NCBI GenBank assembly: GCA_000955785.1
Contig: JYOD01000057.1
Span: forward strand, 4,191 to 68,190
Length of the DNA stretch: 64,000 nucleotides
From: Burkholderiaceae bacterium 16
GTDB taxonomy: Bacteria; Pseudomonadota; Gammaproteobacteria; Burkholderiales; Burkholderiaceae
Direction: 5' to 3'
Positions 10,137 through 19,330 of the stretch are shown here, in pieces (positions within the stretch are counted from its first letter, which is position 1; every line of letters begins with the position of its first letter). The notes under the pieces are model-generated. The model was not told the origin of the DNA, made no database searches, and worked only from the letters and a program-made list of their open reading frames with translations. The translations under genes and the position numbers were made by a program.

Positions 10137-10555
10137 CTCGTTCCCGCGACCAGCGTGCTTCCCAGGGGGAAAGCGCCGGCATTCACTTGAGAACTTCCGC
10201 GCGGCGCAGCTGCCTGCCCCGACGGACCCCCGAAACAAAAACGATTTGATTCCCGAAAACGCGCCGGACCGGTGACCCAGTACGCGGCAAACGGCGGCGC
10301 GTGGTACCCGCGCCTGCCAAGGTCCACCCCTCTAAGGGATGGATTTTCAAATTTGAAACAGAGTGTGACAAGTCGCCGTGGGGCCGTCAATCCGGAAACC
10401 GGGGCAGCCCCGCCCGATCTGTCGCATTGACGCGACGCGCTACAGCGGGCCGGCGGCGTTCGTCACGGCCGCGTCATGCCCCCGCATTGCCAAATCACGC
10501 CGGCCGGCCTGGCCTGGCGGGCGACGTACGGCTTGCGCGGTACGATGCGGCAGCT
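10137..10555. other. intergenic region upstream of pilG
   Basis: About 420 bases between pilG and the rubredoxin gene. I see no credible coding sequence. It should contain the pilG operon promoter. An AT-richer patch with the dyad TTTTCAAATTTGAAA sits near 10347, but no clear -35/-10 pair was identified. Confidence 0.5.
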
Positions 10556-10726
10556 TTACAGGGCCACCATCTCGAAATCTTCCTTGCGCGCGCCACATTC
10601 CGGGCAGGTCCAGTTGATGGGCACGTCTTCCCATTTGGTGCCGGGGGCAATGCCGTCTTCGGGCGCGCCGGTGGCCTCGTCGTAAATCCACCCGCAGATC
10701 AGGCACATCCAGGTCTTGTATTCCAT
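10556..10726 (-). CDS. rubA: rubredoxin
   Basis: This 56-residue one-iron electron carrier has the two rubredoxin knuckles CLICG (near the N-terminus) and CPECG (near the C-terminus), whose four cysteines ligate iron. The conserved aromatic core (GWIYDE, WEDVPINWTCP) is intact. The second ATG, giving MEYKTWMC, was chosen because it yields the normal family length. An ATG seven codons upstream has no good ribosome site. It is monocistronic and divergent from hemL. Confidence 0.95.
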   Translation of the reverse strand: MEYKTWMCLICGWIYDEATGAPEDGIAPGTKWEDVPINWTCPECGARKEDFEMVAL

Positions 10727-10841
10727 AACGGTACAGTCACTCTCCATTAAAATTCAGGGCCAGATGGTACCGAATCGGCGCCGCCGGCGCCAGCAGGGCA
10801 AGTACGATTCGGGCCAAATACGCCGTGTTCGCGCACGTTAC

Positions 10842-10876
10842 CCGGCAAATGCCTCGCATTTCGGCTCTTTTGCCGG
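10842..10876. promoter_or_regulatory. inverted repeat in the rubA-hemL divergent promoter region
   Basis: CCGGCAAA at 10842-10849 is matched by its reverse complement TTTGCCGG at 10869-10876. An outer GTTAC/GTAAC pair flanks it. It lies between the divergent rubredoxin and hemL genes, so it may be an operator or a leader hairpin for hemL. No function can be assigned from sequence alone. Confidence 0.4.
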
Positions 10877-10941
10877 CATTTTCCACGTAACTTGCTGCCT
10901 GATAGAACGCGTTTCTCCCGCTTTTGATTTCACGCAAAGCC

Positions 10942-12231
10942 ATGTCTCGTAACCAGCAGCTCTTCGACCGCGCACAGCAAACCATTCCGGGCGGCGTCAA
11001 TTCGCCCGTGCGCGCCTTTCGCTCGGTGGGCGGCACCCCCCGCTTCATCACGCGCGCCGAAGGCGCTTACATGTGGGACGCCGATGGCCAGCGCTACATC
11101 GACTATATCGGCTCCTGGGGTCCGATGATCGTCGGCCACGCCCACCCTGAGGTGGTGCGCGCGGTGCAGGAGACCGCTGGCCTCAGCTTCTCCTTTGGCG
11201 CGCCGACCGAAGCCGAAATCGAGATGGCCGAGGAGATCTGCAAGCTGGTGCCGTCGATCGAGCAGGTGCGGCTGGTTTCCTCCGGCACCGAGGCCACCAT
11301 GAGCGCGTTGCGCCTGGCGCGCGGCTTTACCAAGCGCGACCTGATCGTCAAGTTCGAGGGCTGCTACCACGGCCACGCCGACAGCCTGCTGGTCAAGGCG
11401 GGGTCCGGCCTGCTGACCTTTGCCGACACCACCAAGAACGCACCCTCCTCGGCCGGCGTGCCCGCCGACGTGACCAAGCACACCATGGTGCTGGAATACA
11501 ACAACGTCGAGCAGCTGGAGCAAGCTTTTATCAAGCATGCCGACGAGATCGCCGCGGTGATCGTGGAGCCGGTGGCCGGCAATATGAACCTGGTGCGCGC
11601 CAGCGATGCCTTCCTGCAAGCCATGCGCTCGCTGTGCACCAAGTACGGCGCGGTGCTGATCTTCGACGAGGTGATGACCGGCTTCCGCGTGGCGCTGGGC
11701 GGCGCGCAGGCGCACTACGGCATCACGCCGGACATGACCTGCCTGGGCAAGGTGATCGGCGGCGGCATGCCGGCTGCGGCCTTTGGCGGCCGGCGCGACA
11801 TCATGGCCTGCCTGGCGCCGCTGGGCGGCGTGTACCAGGCCGGCACGCTATCGGGCAACCCGCTGGCGGTGGCGGCCGGGCTGACCACGCTCAAGCTGAT
11901 CCAGGCGCCGGGCTTCCATGACCGGCTCGCCGCGCAAACCCGCAAGCTGGCCGACGGACTGGCCGCGGCTGCCCGCGAAGCCGGCGTGCCGTTCGCCGCG
12001 GACGCCATCGGCGGCATGTTCGGCCTGTACTTCCGCGAGGGCGTGCCGGGCAGCTTCGCCGAAGTCACGCAGTGCGATACGGCCCGCTTCAACCACTTCT
12101 TCCACGCCATGCTGGATGCCGGCGTCTACCTGGCGCCGTCCGCCTACGAGGCGGGCTTCGTCTCGGCGCAGCACGACGACGCCATCCTGGCCGCCACCAT
12201 CGACGCCGCCCGCAAGGCCTTCGCGGCCTGA
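10942..12231 (+). CDS. hemL: glutamate-1-semialdehyde 2,1-aminomutase
   Basis: This 429-residue PLP enzyme converts glutamate-1-semialdehyde to 5-aminolevulinate, the first committed tetrapyrrole precursor in the C5 pathway. Family signatures are present: RAQQTIPGGVNSPVRAF at the N-terminus, GCYHGH, FDEVMTGFR and the PLP-lysine segment CLGKVIGGGMPAAAFGG. Length and sequence are fully typical. The ATG at 10942 was preferred to an upstream in-frame TTG. The ribosome site is weak (CAAAG). Confidence 0.97.
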   Translation: MSRNQQLFDRAQQTIPGGVNSPVRAFRSVGGTPRFITRAEGAYMWDADGQRYIDYIGSWGPMIVGHAHPEVVRAVQETAGLSFSFGAPTEAEIEMAEEICKLVPSIEQVRLVSSGTEATMSALRLARGFTKRDLIVKFEGCYHGHADSLLVKAGSGLLTFADTTKNAPSSAGVPADVTKHTMVLEYNNVEQLEQAFIKHADEIAAVIVEPVAGNMNLVRASDAFLQAMRSLCTKYGAVLIFDEVMTGFRVALGGAQAHYGITPDMTCLGKVIGGGMPAAAFGGRRDIMACLAPLGGVYQAGTLSGNPLAVAAGLTTLKLIQAPGFHDRLAAQTRKLADGLAAAAREAGVPFAADAIGGMFGLYFREGVPGSFAEVTQCDTARFNHFFHAMLDAGVYLAPSAYEAGFVSAQHDDAILAATIDAARKAFAA

Positions 12232-12275
12232 GGGTTCGCCGGCCGCAACCACCCCGTCCTGGGGCGGGGCGCGGC

Positions 12276-13196
12276 TCAGCCGAGCAGATCGGGCGCAGCC
12301 GCCCCGATCTGCTCGCAGGCCCGCGCCAGCGCCGCCTGCAGCCCTGCGCTGGCGGGTGTCATCGGCGCGCGCAACTCATCGCGCAGCCATCCCTCCCGCG
12401 TCAGCATGGCCTTGAGCGGTCCCGGATTGGGCTCCGTGAACAGCAGACGGATCATCGGCATCAAGGCATGGAAGATCCGGCGCGCCTGGTCCAGCCGCTG
12501 CCCGGCCACCGCCCTGGCCAGCGCCGCGAACAGTTCCGGATATAGGTGGGCCGACGCGAGGATCGCGCCAGTGCCGCCCAGGCACAGCGTACCCAGCAAC
12601 TGGTGATCCTCGCCCGCCAGCACGGCGAGGCGTCCGTCCGCAATCACGGCCTGCGTGCCGTGGTAGTCCCCGCCGCAGTCCTTGATGGCACGGATATTCG
12701 GATGGGCGGCCAGCGCCAGGATGGTTTCAGTCTCCAGCTTTACGCCGGTCCGGTAGGGAATGTCGTACAGCACCAGCGGCGCGGCGGCGCTGTCGGCCAG
12801 CGCATGGAAGTAGTCCAGCAGGCCCGCCTGCGACGGACGAACGTAGTAAGGCGCGGGCGCGAGCAGCCCGGCCAGCGGCCGCTCGGCAAGGCGGCGCACG
12901 CGCGCCTGCACCTGCTTCAACTGGCTGCCGGCCACGCCCATGATCACCGGCAAGGCGCCGGCGCCGGACAGCACGGTGTCGAGCACGGCCAGTTGCTCCG
13001 CTTCGTCGAGGGCAGCCGCCTCTCCAGTGCTGCCACACACTACGAAGCCGGCGATGCCGCTGCCGGCATAGCGCTTGACCAGCCGGGCCAGCGCGCCATG
13101 ATCGACGGCGCCGCCGGCAAACGGCGTCACCAGCGGCAGCCAGATTCCAGAAAATACTTGTTGTGCTTGCTGCTGTGCTTGTTGAACTGCTTGCAT
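12276..13196 (-). CDS. dihydrodipicolinate synthase family aldolase/lyase
   Basis: This 306-residue TIM-barrel enzyme belongs to the DapA/NanA family of class I (Schiff-base) aldolases. Visible family features are the CGSTGE substrate-carboxylate loop (about 54-59), the YDIPYRTG motif with the catalytic-site tyrosine (about 144), the Schiff-base lysine in AIKDCGGD (Lys172) and GGTGAILAS. It begins with an unusual Gln-rich stretch of about 13 residues. The family includes dihydrodipicolinate synthase, keto-deoxy-sugar aldolases and dehydratases. Isolated from lysine genes, this may be a secondary paralogue rather than the main dapA. AGGAG lies eight bases before the ATG. It converges with hemL. 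Confidence 0.85.
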   Translation of the reverse strand: MQAVQQAQQQAQQVFSGIWLPLVTPFAGGAVDHGALARLVKRYAGSGIAGFVVCGSTGEAAALDEAEQLAVLDTVLSGAGALPVIMGVAGSQLKQVQARVRRLAERPLAGLLAPAPYYVRPSQAGLLDYFHALADSAAAPLVLYDIPYRTGVKLETETILALAAHPNIRAIKDCGGDYHGTQAVIADGRLAVLAGEDHQLLGTLCLGGTGAILASAHLYPELFAALARAVAGQRLDQARRIFHALMPMIRLLFTEPNPGPLKAMLTREGWLRDELRAPMTPASAGLQAALARACEQIGAAAPDLLG

Positions 13197-13632
13197 CGGA
13201 TCACTCCTGTACGACCGGTCAATAAAACCGTGCAGAAGTGCGCCGGGTGGCAGATGAGCCCGCGTGGGCAGTGGGAAAGCATGAACCTGGCCTCGCCCCC
13301 TGTACGCCTGTGCGCAGGTGCCGTTCCGTCGCTCATCTGACGGAACAGCGCCCCGGTCAGACGAGCGGCTGTTTTTTGGCTTTGGCGCGCGCCGGCACCT
13401 GCCGCTGCGAGGCAGCGGAAGCAGGAGCGGAAATCATCGAAAAAGCGCGCATTGCAGGTTCGGGCTGGATGGTGGTGCGGCACGGCGCCCGGCGGGCACC
13501 GCCGTCGCGACCACGGCAGAGACGACAATCTACCGGCCCGGCCATGCCGCCGTCAAGCGGCCCCCAAGTCATTTTGATTGCGCAGCCGGCCCCTGCGCTA
13601 CACTGGTAATTCCACGAATTCCGGAGTCTTCG
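13197..13632. other. intergenic region between divergent dapA-like gene and lemA
   Basis: About 435 bases separate the two divergent genes. No credible gene was recognised; the overlapping short open frames lack ribosome sites and family features. Promoters for both neighbours should lie here. Confidence 0.5.
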
Positions 13633-14253
13633 ATGCGCGTATCCCTTCCCCTGCCCCTGTCCTCCGGGCAGTCCGTCTTGCGCTGGCTCATGCTGGCCTT
13701 GTGCGCGAGCCTGTTGTCCGCCTGCGGCTACAACGACTTCCAGGCCAAGGACGAGGCCGTCAAGGCGGCCTGGGGCGAGGTGATCAACCAGTACCAGCGC
13801 CGCGCCGACCTGATCCCCAACCTGGTCAACACCGTCAAGGGCTACGCCACGCATGAGCGCGAGACGCTCGAGGCCGTCACCAAGGCCCGAGCCGCGGCCA
13901 CCAGCATCCAGGTCTCGCCCGAGACCCTCAACGATCCTGAAGCGTTCAAGCGCTTCCAGCAGGCCCAGGGCGAGCTGAGCGGTGCCTTGTCGCGCCTGCT
14001 CGCGGTGTCGGAAAACTATCCGCAGCTCAAGGCCGATGCCTCCTTCCGCGACCTACAGTCGCAGCTCGAAGGGACGGAGAACCGCATCACGGTGGCACGC
14101 CAGCGCTACATCACCGCGGTGCGCGACTACAACATCCTGGCGCGCAGCTTCCCCACCAACCTGACCGCGATGGTCTTCAAGTACCCGGTCAAGCCGTCGT
14201 TCTCGGTGGAAAACGAGAAAGCCATCTCGGCGCCGCCGGCGGTGAAGTTCTGA
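13633..14253 (+). CDS. lemA: LemA family lipoprotein
   Basis: This 206-residue protein has a signal peptide ending in lipobox LSAC (Cys near residue 31), so it is probably a membrane-anchored lipoprotein. The LemA domain follows (WGEVINQYQRRADLIPNLVN, then the helical repeats and FPTNLTAMVFKY). GGAG precedes the ATG. It is the first of three co-oriented genes, with two TPM-domain genes 9 and 6 bases downstream, a common beta-proteobacterial trio. The biochemical role of LemA is not established. Confidence 0.93.
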   Translation: MRVSLPLPLSSGQSVLRWLMLALCASLLSACGYNDFQAKDEAVKAAWGEVINQYQRRADLIPNLVNTVKGYATHERETLEAVTKARAAATSIQVSPETLNDPEAFKRFQQAQGELSGALSRLLAVSENYPQLKADASFRDLQSQLEGTENRITVARQRYITAVRDYNILARSFPTNLTAMVFKYPVKPSFSVENEKAISAPPAVKF

Positions 14254-14262
14254 TACGGACCG

Positions 14263-15126
14263 ATGGCTATGCCGCATCTCCCTGAGCGCAGTGGCTGGCC
14301 GGCCGCCATGCTGGCGCTGATGCTGTGGCTGTGCGCGCTACTGGCGCCGCCCGCCATGGCCGCCGGCGACGGCTTTGTGGCGGTGCCGGCGCTCACGCAG
14401 CGGGTCACCGACCTCACCGGCACGCTGAGCGCCAGCCAGCGCGGCGCGCTGGAAAACGTGCTGGCCGAGTATGAGCAGCAGCGCGGCAGCCAGATCTTCG
14501 TGCTGATGGTGCCGACCACCGAGCCCGAGCCGATCGACGCCTACAGCATCCGCGTGGCCGACGCCTGGCGCGCCGGGCGCAAAGGCATCGACGACGGCGT
14601 GATCCTGCTGATCGCCAAGGACAATCCGCCCGGCCTGCGCAAGATGCGCCTGGAGGTGGGACGCGGCGTGCAGGGCTCGCTCACCGACGCGATGTCCAAG
14701 CGCATCCTGCAAGACGTGATGGCGCCGCATTTCCGTCAGAACGATTTCTACGGCGGCATCGCGGCCGGCGTATCGGCCATCCAGGCCACCATCGACAAGG
14801 AGGCCCTGCCGGGCCCGCAGGCCGCGCGCAAGCCGGCCCAGAGCGGCTCGTGGACCGACTGGCTGCCGGTGCTGTTCCCGCTTGCCATCATCCTGTTCTT
14901 CTTTATCTCCGCGGCACGGCGCTTGGGCGGCTCGCGCATCGTGACGCGCGGGCGCGGCTGGGACGCGGCGGCCGGCGGACTGGGCGGCACCCTTGGCGGT
15001 CTCGGGGGTGGCGGCTGGGGACGTGGCGGCGGTGGTGGATTCGGAGGCGGCGGCGGCGGTGGCGGCGGCTTCGGCGGTGGTGGCGGCGGCGGCTTCGACG
15101 GAGGCGGCGCCTCCGGCAACTGGTAA
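14263..15126 (+). CDS. TPM-domain membrane protein (YgcG family)
   Basis: This 287-residue protein has a signal peptide (cleavage near AMAAGD), a periplasmic TPM domain (about 45-170: VTDLTGTLSASQRGALE, then KGIDDGVILLIAKDN), a membrane helix (about 205-225) and a very glycine-rich C-terminal tail ending SGNW. This architecture is standard for the YgcG family paired with LemA. TPM domains are linked to photosystem repair in plants, and their bacterial role is unclear. It lies nine bases after lemA. Confidence 0.92.
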   Translation: MAMPHLPERSGWPAAMLALMLWLCALLAPPAMAAGDGFVAVPALTQRVTDLTGTLSASQRGALENVLAEYEQQRGSQIFVLMVPTTEPEPIDAYSIRVADAWRAGRKGIDDGVILLIAKDNPPGLRKMRLEVGRGVQGSLTDAMSKRILQDVMAPHFRQNDFYGGIAAGVSAIQATIDKEALPGPQAARKPAQSGSWTDWLPVLFPLAIILFFFISAARRLGGSRIVTRGRGWDAAAGGLGGTLGGLGGGGWGRGGGGGFGGGGGGGGGFGGGGGGGFDGGGASGNW

Positions 15127-15132
15127 CGGCAT

Positions 15133-15636
15133 ATGCCCCATTTCAAACGCGCACTGCGCCACCTGGGCACGCGCCCCGGCGCCGCCAGCAAGCACTTCCC
15201 CGCAGAAGCCCAGCAACAGTTGCAGCAGGCGGTACGCGCCGGCGAGCGGCAGCATCGTGGCGAAGTGCGGGTGGTAATCGAATCCAGCCTGCCCGTGGGG
15301 CTGGCCTTCTCGGGCATCAGCCCGCGCGAGCGCGCACGCGCCTTGTTCGGTGCGCTGGAAGTATGGAACACCGAAGGCCATACCGGCGTGCTGCTGTATA
15401 TCAACCTGGCCGATCACGCGGTCGAACTGCTGGCCGATCGCGGCATCGATGCCCGTGTGGGCCCGGAAACCTGGCGCGCGATCTGCAACGAACTGGCGAG
15501 CGGGCTAGCGCGGGAACTGTCGGTCAGGCCCGTGCTGGCGGCGGTGGAGAAGATCCATGAGCTGCTGGCTGCGCATTTTCCCGCGGGCGACCGGCCCAAT
15601 CCCAACGAACTCGACGACCGGCCGGTGATGCTGTAG
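15133..15636 (+). CDS. second TPM-domain protein, cytoplasmic
   Basis: This 167-residue TPM-domain protein has no signal peptide or membrane helix. The fold core runs from about residue 25 to 150 (GEVRVVIESSLP, GVLLYINLADHAVELLADRGID). It lies six bases after the YgcG-like gene and completes the lemA-TPM-TPM operon. It is co-inherited with LemA in many Burkholderiales. Function unknown. Confidence 0.9.
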   Translation: MPHFKRALRHLGTRPGAASKHFPAEAQQQLQQAVRAGERQHRGEVRVVIESSLPVGLAFSGISPRERARALFGALEVWNTEGHTGVLLYINLADHAVELLADRGIDARVGPETWRAICNELASGLARELSVRPVLAAVEKIHELLAAHFPAGDRPNPNELDDRPVML

Positions 15637-15685
15637 CGCGCAGCGCATCCCGCTCAGCGCGCAACGCCGGGGCGCCTGTGCCTGT

Positions 15686-15699
15686 CTCTATATATAGAG
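15686..15699. repeat. 14-bp AT-rich palindrome
   Basis: CTCTATATATAGAG is a perfect palindrome between the convergent TPM gene and the MFS gene, ending one base before the MFS stop codon. It could be a weak bidirectional terminator or a protein site. There is no U-tract. Confidence 0.4.
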
Positions 15700-15700
15700 G

Positions 15701-17014
15701 TCATTGCGCCGGCGCCGCGTGGCCGGTGGGCGCGCGCTTGCGGCCCATCGCATACCAGATTGCCGCTGCCACCTGCAGCGCCACCAGGCCGCACCATACC
15801 GCGAGATGGGCCTGCCGGGGATATTGGCCGCCCGTTGCCGGCCACAGGTCTAGCACCAGCCCCACCCCGACCTGGCAGGCAAACGTCGCCAGGAACACGG
15901 TCAAGGTCAGCGCCGTGGTGGCGCGGCCGATCAGCTCATCGGGAAAGCTGCGCGCCAGCACGGCGTAGGCGAGGATACCGCTCGATCCGAATACGCCGTA
16001 GGCCGCCCATGTCAGTGCCGGTGGCAGCGGCACGCCGGCGATGATCAGGCACTGGATCACGATAAACCCGCTCATGCCGGCGCCGGCGAAGGTGTACAGG
16101 CTCACGCCGGCGCGCTCCAGATGCCGTGCGGCCCAACCGGCACACACGCAGCCGCCCATCATGGCAAAGCCGATGACAGACACCAGGCGCGCGCTCTGCT
16201 CCGGCGAATAGCCGGCCACGTCACGCAGGAACGCCCCCACCCACAGGGTCTGCACCGCGAGGAAAACGCCCTGGTTAAGCAATGCCAGCGGCACCACGCG
16301 CAGGAAGCGCTCATTGCGGAACACCTGCCAGGTGCCGCGCAACTGATCCGCCAGGCGCTGCTTGCCGGGGCGGCTGGTGTCGGGGGCGCCGAACCACAGC
16401 AGCGCCGCCATGGCCAGCGTCAGCGCGGCCAGGCCGTAGCTGACCGTGCGCCAGTCGGTCCAGGACAGCAGCCACGCCAGCGGCGCGCCGACCACTACGG
16501 CGCCGAGGCCGCCAATCGCCATCACCACGCCATTGAGCAGGGGCATGCGCGACAGCGGGAACCAGATCGACAAGGCCTGGATGGCGGCGCCCAGGCAAAC
16601 CGAAACGCCCACCCCGATCATCAGGCGCCCTGCCGCCAGCGCCGCCATATTGGGCGCGGAGGCGAATATCAGCGCGCCCGCCACTGCCGCCAGCAGCAGC
16701 ACGGCCTCGGTACGGCGCGGGCCGAAACGGTCGAGCAGCAGCCCGGCCGGCAACTGGGCGCAGGCGAAACCCAGGAAATAGAAGCTGGTCAGCAGGCCCA
16801 GATCGGCTGCACCCAGGCCCATCTCGCGGGTCAGGTGCGGCGCGAAGCCCAGGTTGACGCCCCGGAAGATATAGGAAACCAGGAAACCGAGCGAAAAAAT
16901 GCACAGCACGCGCCAGCGTGCGGCGGCTAACGGGGGATCGCTAGCCCGCATGGTGGCGGAAGTGGCGGAAGTGGCGGAAGTGGCGGAAGAGGAGGATGAG
17001 GAAGCAGAAGTCAT
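15701..17014 (-). CDS. major facilitator superfamily permease
   Basis: This 437-residue inner-membrane transporter has about 12 predicted membrane segments. The MFS loop 2-3 signature is recognisable (LLLDRFGPRRTE), and the segments split evenly around a central loop near residue 220 (GAPDTSRPGKQRLADQ). The substrate cannot be read from sequence. The N-terminus before the first helix is a low-complexity Ser/Ala/Thr stretch encoded by a 9-bp tandem repeat. It is divergent from the LysR gene 77 bases away, which suggests, but does not prove, regulation by it. Confidence 0.88.
   Translation of the reverse strand: MTSASSSSSSATSATSATSATMRASDPPLAAARWRVLCIFSLGFLVSYIFRGVNLGFAPHLTREMGLGAADLGLLTSFYFLGFACAQLPAGLLLDRFGPRRTEAVLLLAAVAGALIFASAPNMAALAAGRLMIGVGVSVCLGAAIQALSIWFPLSRMPLLNGVVMAIGGLGAVVVGAPLAWLLSWTDWRTVSYGLAALTLAMAALLWFGAPDTSRPGKQRLADQLRGTWQVFRNERFLRVVPLALLNQGVFLAVQTLWVGAFLRDVAGYSPEQSARLVSVIGFAMMGGCVCAGWAARHLERAGVSLYTFAGAGMSGFIVIQCLIIAGVPLPPALTWAAYGVFGSSGILAYAVLARSFPDELIGRATTALTLTVFLATFACQVGVGLVLDLWPATGGQYPRQAHLAVWCGLVALQVAAAIWYAMGRKRAPTGHAAPAQ
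16954..16989. repeat. 9-bp tandem repeat, four copies, within the MFS gene
   Basis: TGGCGGAAG is repeated four times head to tail near the 5' end of the MFS gene, encoding the repeating Ser-Ala-Thr tripeptide of its cytoplasmic N-terminus. The unit is a multiple of three, so copy-number change would keep the frame. Confidence 0.9.
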
Positions 17015-17091
17015 GTCTGCATTGTCGCCAGTCGCCCGGCGCAACGCCAACGAAAGATACCCGCCGCAATTGTGAGTAGAATTTGACGGCA

Positions 17092-18096
17092 ATGACCTCC
17101 AGACACCCAAAAGCCTCCCAGGCCGGCCTGCCGGTCCAGCCCGCCGGGCACGCCGAACCCGCCGGACTGGCCCCGCCGCCCGAGCCGCACCGCGCCCAGC
17201 GCCTGCCTCACCTGCCCGCGCTGCAGGCCTTGCGCGCGCTCGAGTCAGCGGCCCGTCACCGCAGTTTCTCGCGCGCGGCGGAGGAACTCGCGCTGACCCA
17301 CAGCGCCATCAGCCATCATATCCGCGCGCTGGAAGACAACCTGGGTACCAAGCTGTTCCAGCGCACCGGCCACCTGATGATGCCCACCAATGTGGGCGCG
17401 CGGCTGGCACAGCGCGTGCGCGACGGGCTTGGCGAACTGGAAGACGGGCTGCGCGAGGCCAGCAACGGCGGCACCCCGCAGGTAGTGCGGCTGGAGGTCA
17501 GCGTCATGGCCGATCTCGCCAACGCCTGGCTGATCCGCCGCTTGCCGAGCCTGCATGCGGCGCAGCCGGGACTCGACCTGCACCTGCGGCTGCACGCCGA
17601 GATCACGCCGCCCGATCCGTACTCGGTGGACGTGGGCATCTGGCACCAGCGCGTGGACCTGCCCGGCTTTGCCTGCCACAACCTGATCGAGGACCATGTG
17701 ATCGCCGTCGCCAGTCCTGCGCTGCTGGCGCGCTATCCCGGCTTCACGCTGGCCGACCTGCCGCGCCTGCCGATGCTGCGCTTCGCCCTGCGGCCCTGGC
17801 GCGACTGGCTGGAAAGCGCCGGCCTGCCCGGCACCGAACCCGAGCGCGGGCCGATCTTCCAGGACGCGGGCATGATGCTGCAATCAGCGGTGGCGGGCCT
17901 TGGCGCGGCCACCGCCCGCCTGCAACTGGCCCACGATTACCTCGCCAGCGGCGAACTGGTGCAGCTTGGCACCACCCGCATCCCGTCCAGCCTGCACTAC
18001 TGGGTCACCTGGCGCGAAGGCAATCCGCGCGAGAAGGCGATCCTGCAGTTTCACAGCTGGCTGCAAGGCCAGGTGGCGGCCTCGTCCGGGGACTAG
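17092..18096 (+). CDS. LysR-type transcriptional regulator, GcvA-like
   Basis: This 334-residue regulator has an N-terminal winged HTH (about 42-100: LRALESAARHRSFSRAAEEL, then THSAISHHIRALEDNLGTKLF) and a periplasmic-binding-protein-like effector domain. The HTH sequence is of the GcvA subgroup. About 40 Pro/Ala/His-rich residues precede the HTH, longer than usual. It is divergent from the MFS gene. Its stop codon overlaps that of the convergent M48 gene. Confidence 0.88.
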   Translation: MTSRHPKASQAGLPVQPAGHAEPAGLAPPPEPHRAQRLPHLPALQALRALESAARHRSFSRAAEELALTHSAISHHIRALEDNLGTKLFQRTGHLMMPTNVGARLAQRVRDGLGELEDGLREASNGGTPQVVRLEVSVMADLANAWLIRRLPSLHAAQPGLDLHLRLHAEITPPDPYSVDVGIWHQRVDLPGFACHNLIEDHVIAVASPALLARYPGFTLADLPRLPMLRFALRPWRDWLESAGLPGTEPERGPIFQDAGMMLQSAVAGLGAATARLQLAHDYLASGELVQLGTTRIPSSLHYWVTWREGNPREKAILQFHSWLQGQVAASSGD

Positions 18097-19253
18097 CGCC
18101 CCGCAGCGCGCAGCGCTTCGATCCGTTCGCGCGTCAGCGGATGGGTGGAGAAGAAGCTGCCGCCATCGCCGTCGTTGCCGGCATCCTCCGCGGCGCGGCG
18201 GCTGCGCCGCTCCCGCTTGGTTTCCCGCTCGGCGGAGGCGGCCGACGCGCCGCCCTGCCCTCCGGACCCGGCCTTGGCGGCCTCGTCTTCCGCCTGCTGC
18301 TCATGCGCGGACTCCAGCGCTTGCAGCACGTCGGCGAACGCCGACACGGGCAGCCGGTTCTCCTGCATGACCTCCACCGCGTACGCATCCGCGGCGCGCT
18401 CGTGCTCGCGCGAATAGCGCAGGGTCAGGATAGCGGCGGGCACCCCCGCCAGCACGCTGGAATAGTCGCCGAAGAAATACGCCGCCAGCGCACCCACCGC
18501 CGAGGCCTGGAGCACCTGCTGCAGGCCATGGCGCTGGGCCACGTGGCCCGCCTCGTGAGCCAGCACGCCCATCAGGCCGGCGCCCGGGCCGGCCAGCTTC
18601 ACGAGTTCGTCGGTCACCACGATGGTGCCGCCCGGCAAGGCCAGCGCATTGGCCCCGAGCCGGCCGCCCCGGCGAAAGAGGATGCGGTACTGGTGGTCCG
18701 GATCGGGCGGGCGCCTGAGCGCGGCGAAGCCGGCGCGAATGCGCTCCTGCTCCGCCACCGGCAGGGCCGAGGGCTTGAGCAGGCCGCCGTCGATGCTGCC
18801 CAGCGTGGCTTCGCCGATCCGCGCCTCCAGCGCAGCCGGCACGCTGCGCGCCACCACGCCGGCGCCCCACGGCAACACCACGAAATACCCCACCACCAGC
18901 ACCACGGCCAGACCCAGCACGGACAGCGCCGCCACCCGCCAGCTGTTCTGCGCCCTCACGACCCAGCCCTCCCGGTGGCCGCTGGCCGCCAGCAGCGCGG
19001 CAAAGCCGGCGTGGTCCGTGACCTCGCAGAAGGCGCCGTCGGCAAACGTCACCAGGCGCGGCGCGCGCCTGACCCGTTCGGAAACGCGCAACGCCGCCAG
19101 CGGCGCGCGGCGCAGCACCGTGCCATCCGCTTCGCGCAACACCGCGTCGCGCCCTTCGATCGACAGCATGCCCGCATGGGCGCGCGACGAACGGCCGTCG
19201 AAGTAAGTGGCCGCAACCGCGGCGGCGGCCGGTGCTTGGGCAGAATCCTGCAT
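18093..19253 (-). CDS. M48 family zinc metallopeptidase, membrane-anchored
   Basis: This 386-residue protein has a membrane helix (about 106-128) and an M48 peptidase domain with the zinc motif HEAGH (His233, Glu234, His237) and the downstream glutamate ligand segment SREHERAADAYA. A charged linker rich in Glu, Lys and Arg precedes the C-terminal STHPLTRERIEALR motif typical of the family. The N-terminal 100 residues form a cytosolic beta-rich domain. The ATG at 19253 replaces a longer unsupported frame. It follows a DUF898 gene by 77 bases, a pairing seen in other beta-proteobacteria, so the two may share membrane quality-control work. Confidence 0.9.
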   Translation of the reverse strand: MQDSAQAPAAAAVAATYFDGRSSRAHAGMLSIEGRDAVLREADGTVLRRAPLAALRVSERVRRAPRLVTFADGAFCEVTDHAGFAALLAASGHREGWVVRAQNSWRVAALSVLGLAVVLVVGYFVVLPWGAGVVARSVPAALEARIGEATLGSIDGGLLKPSALPVAEQERIRAGFAALRRPPDPDHQYRILFRRGGRLGANALALPGGTIVVTDELVKLAGPGAGLMGVLAHEAGHVAQRHGLQQVLQASAVGALAAYFFGDYSSVLAGVPAAILTLRYSREHERAADAYAVEVMQENRLPVSAFADVLQALESAHEQQAEDEAAKAGSGGQGGASAASAERETKRERRSRRAAEDAGNDGDGGSFFSTHPLTRERIEALRAAGR

Positions 19254-19330
19254 CAGGGTCCTGGGATTGGAGTGAACCGGGCGGTAAGAATGAACATGGC
19301 GGCCAGGGGGTATCAACGTGTCCGGCGCGC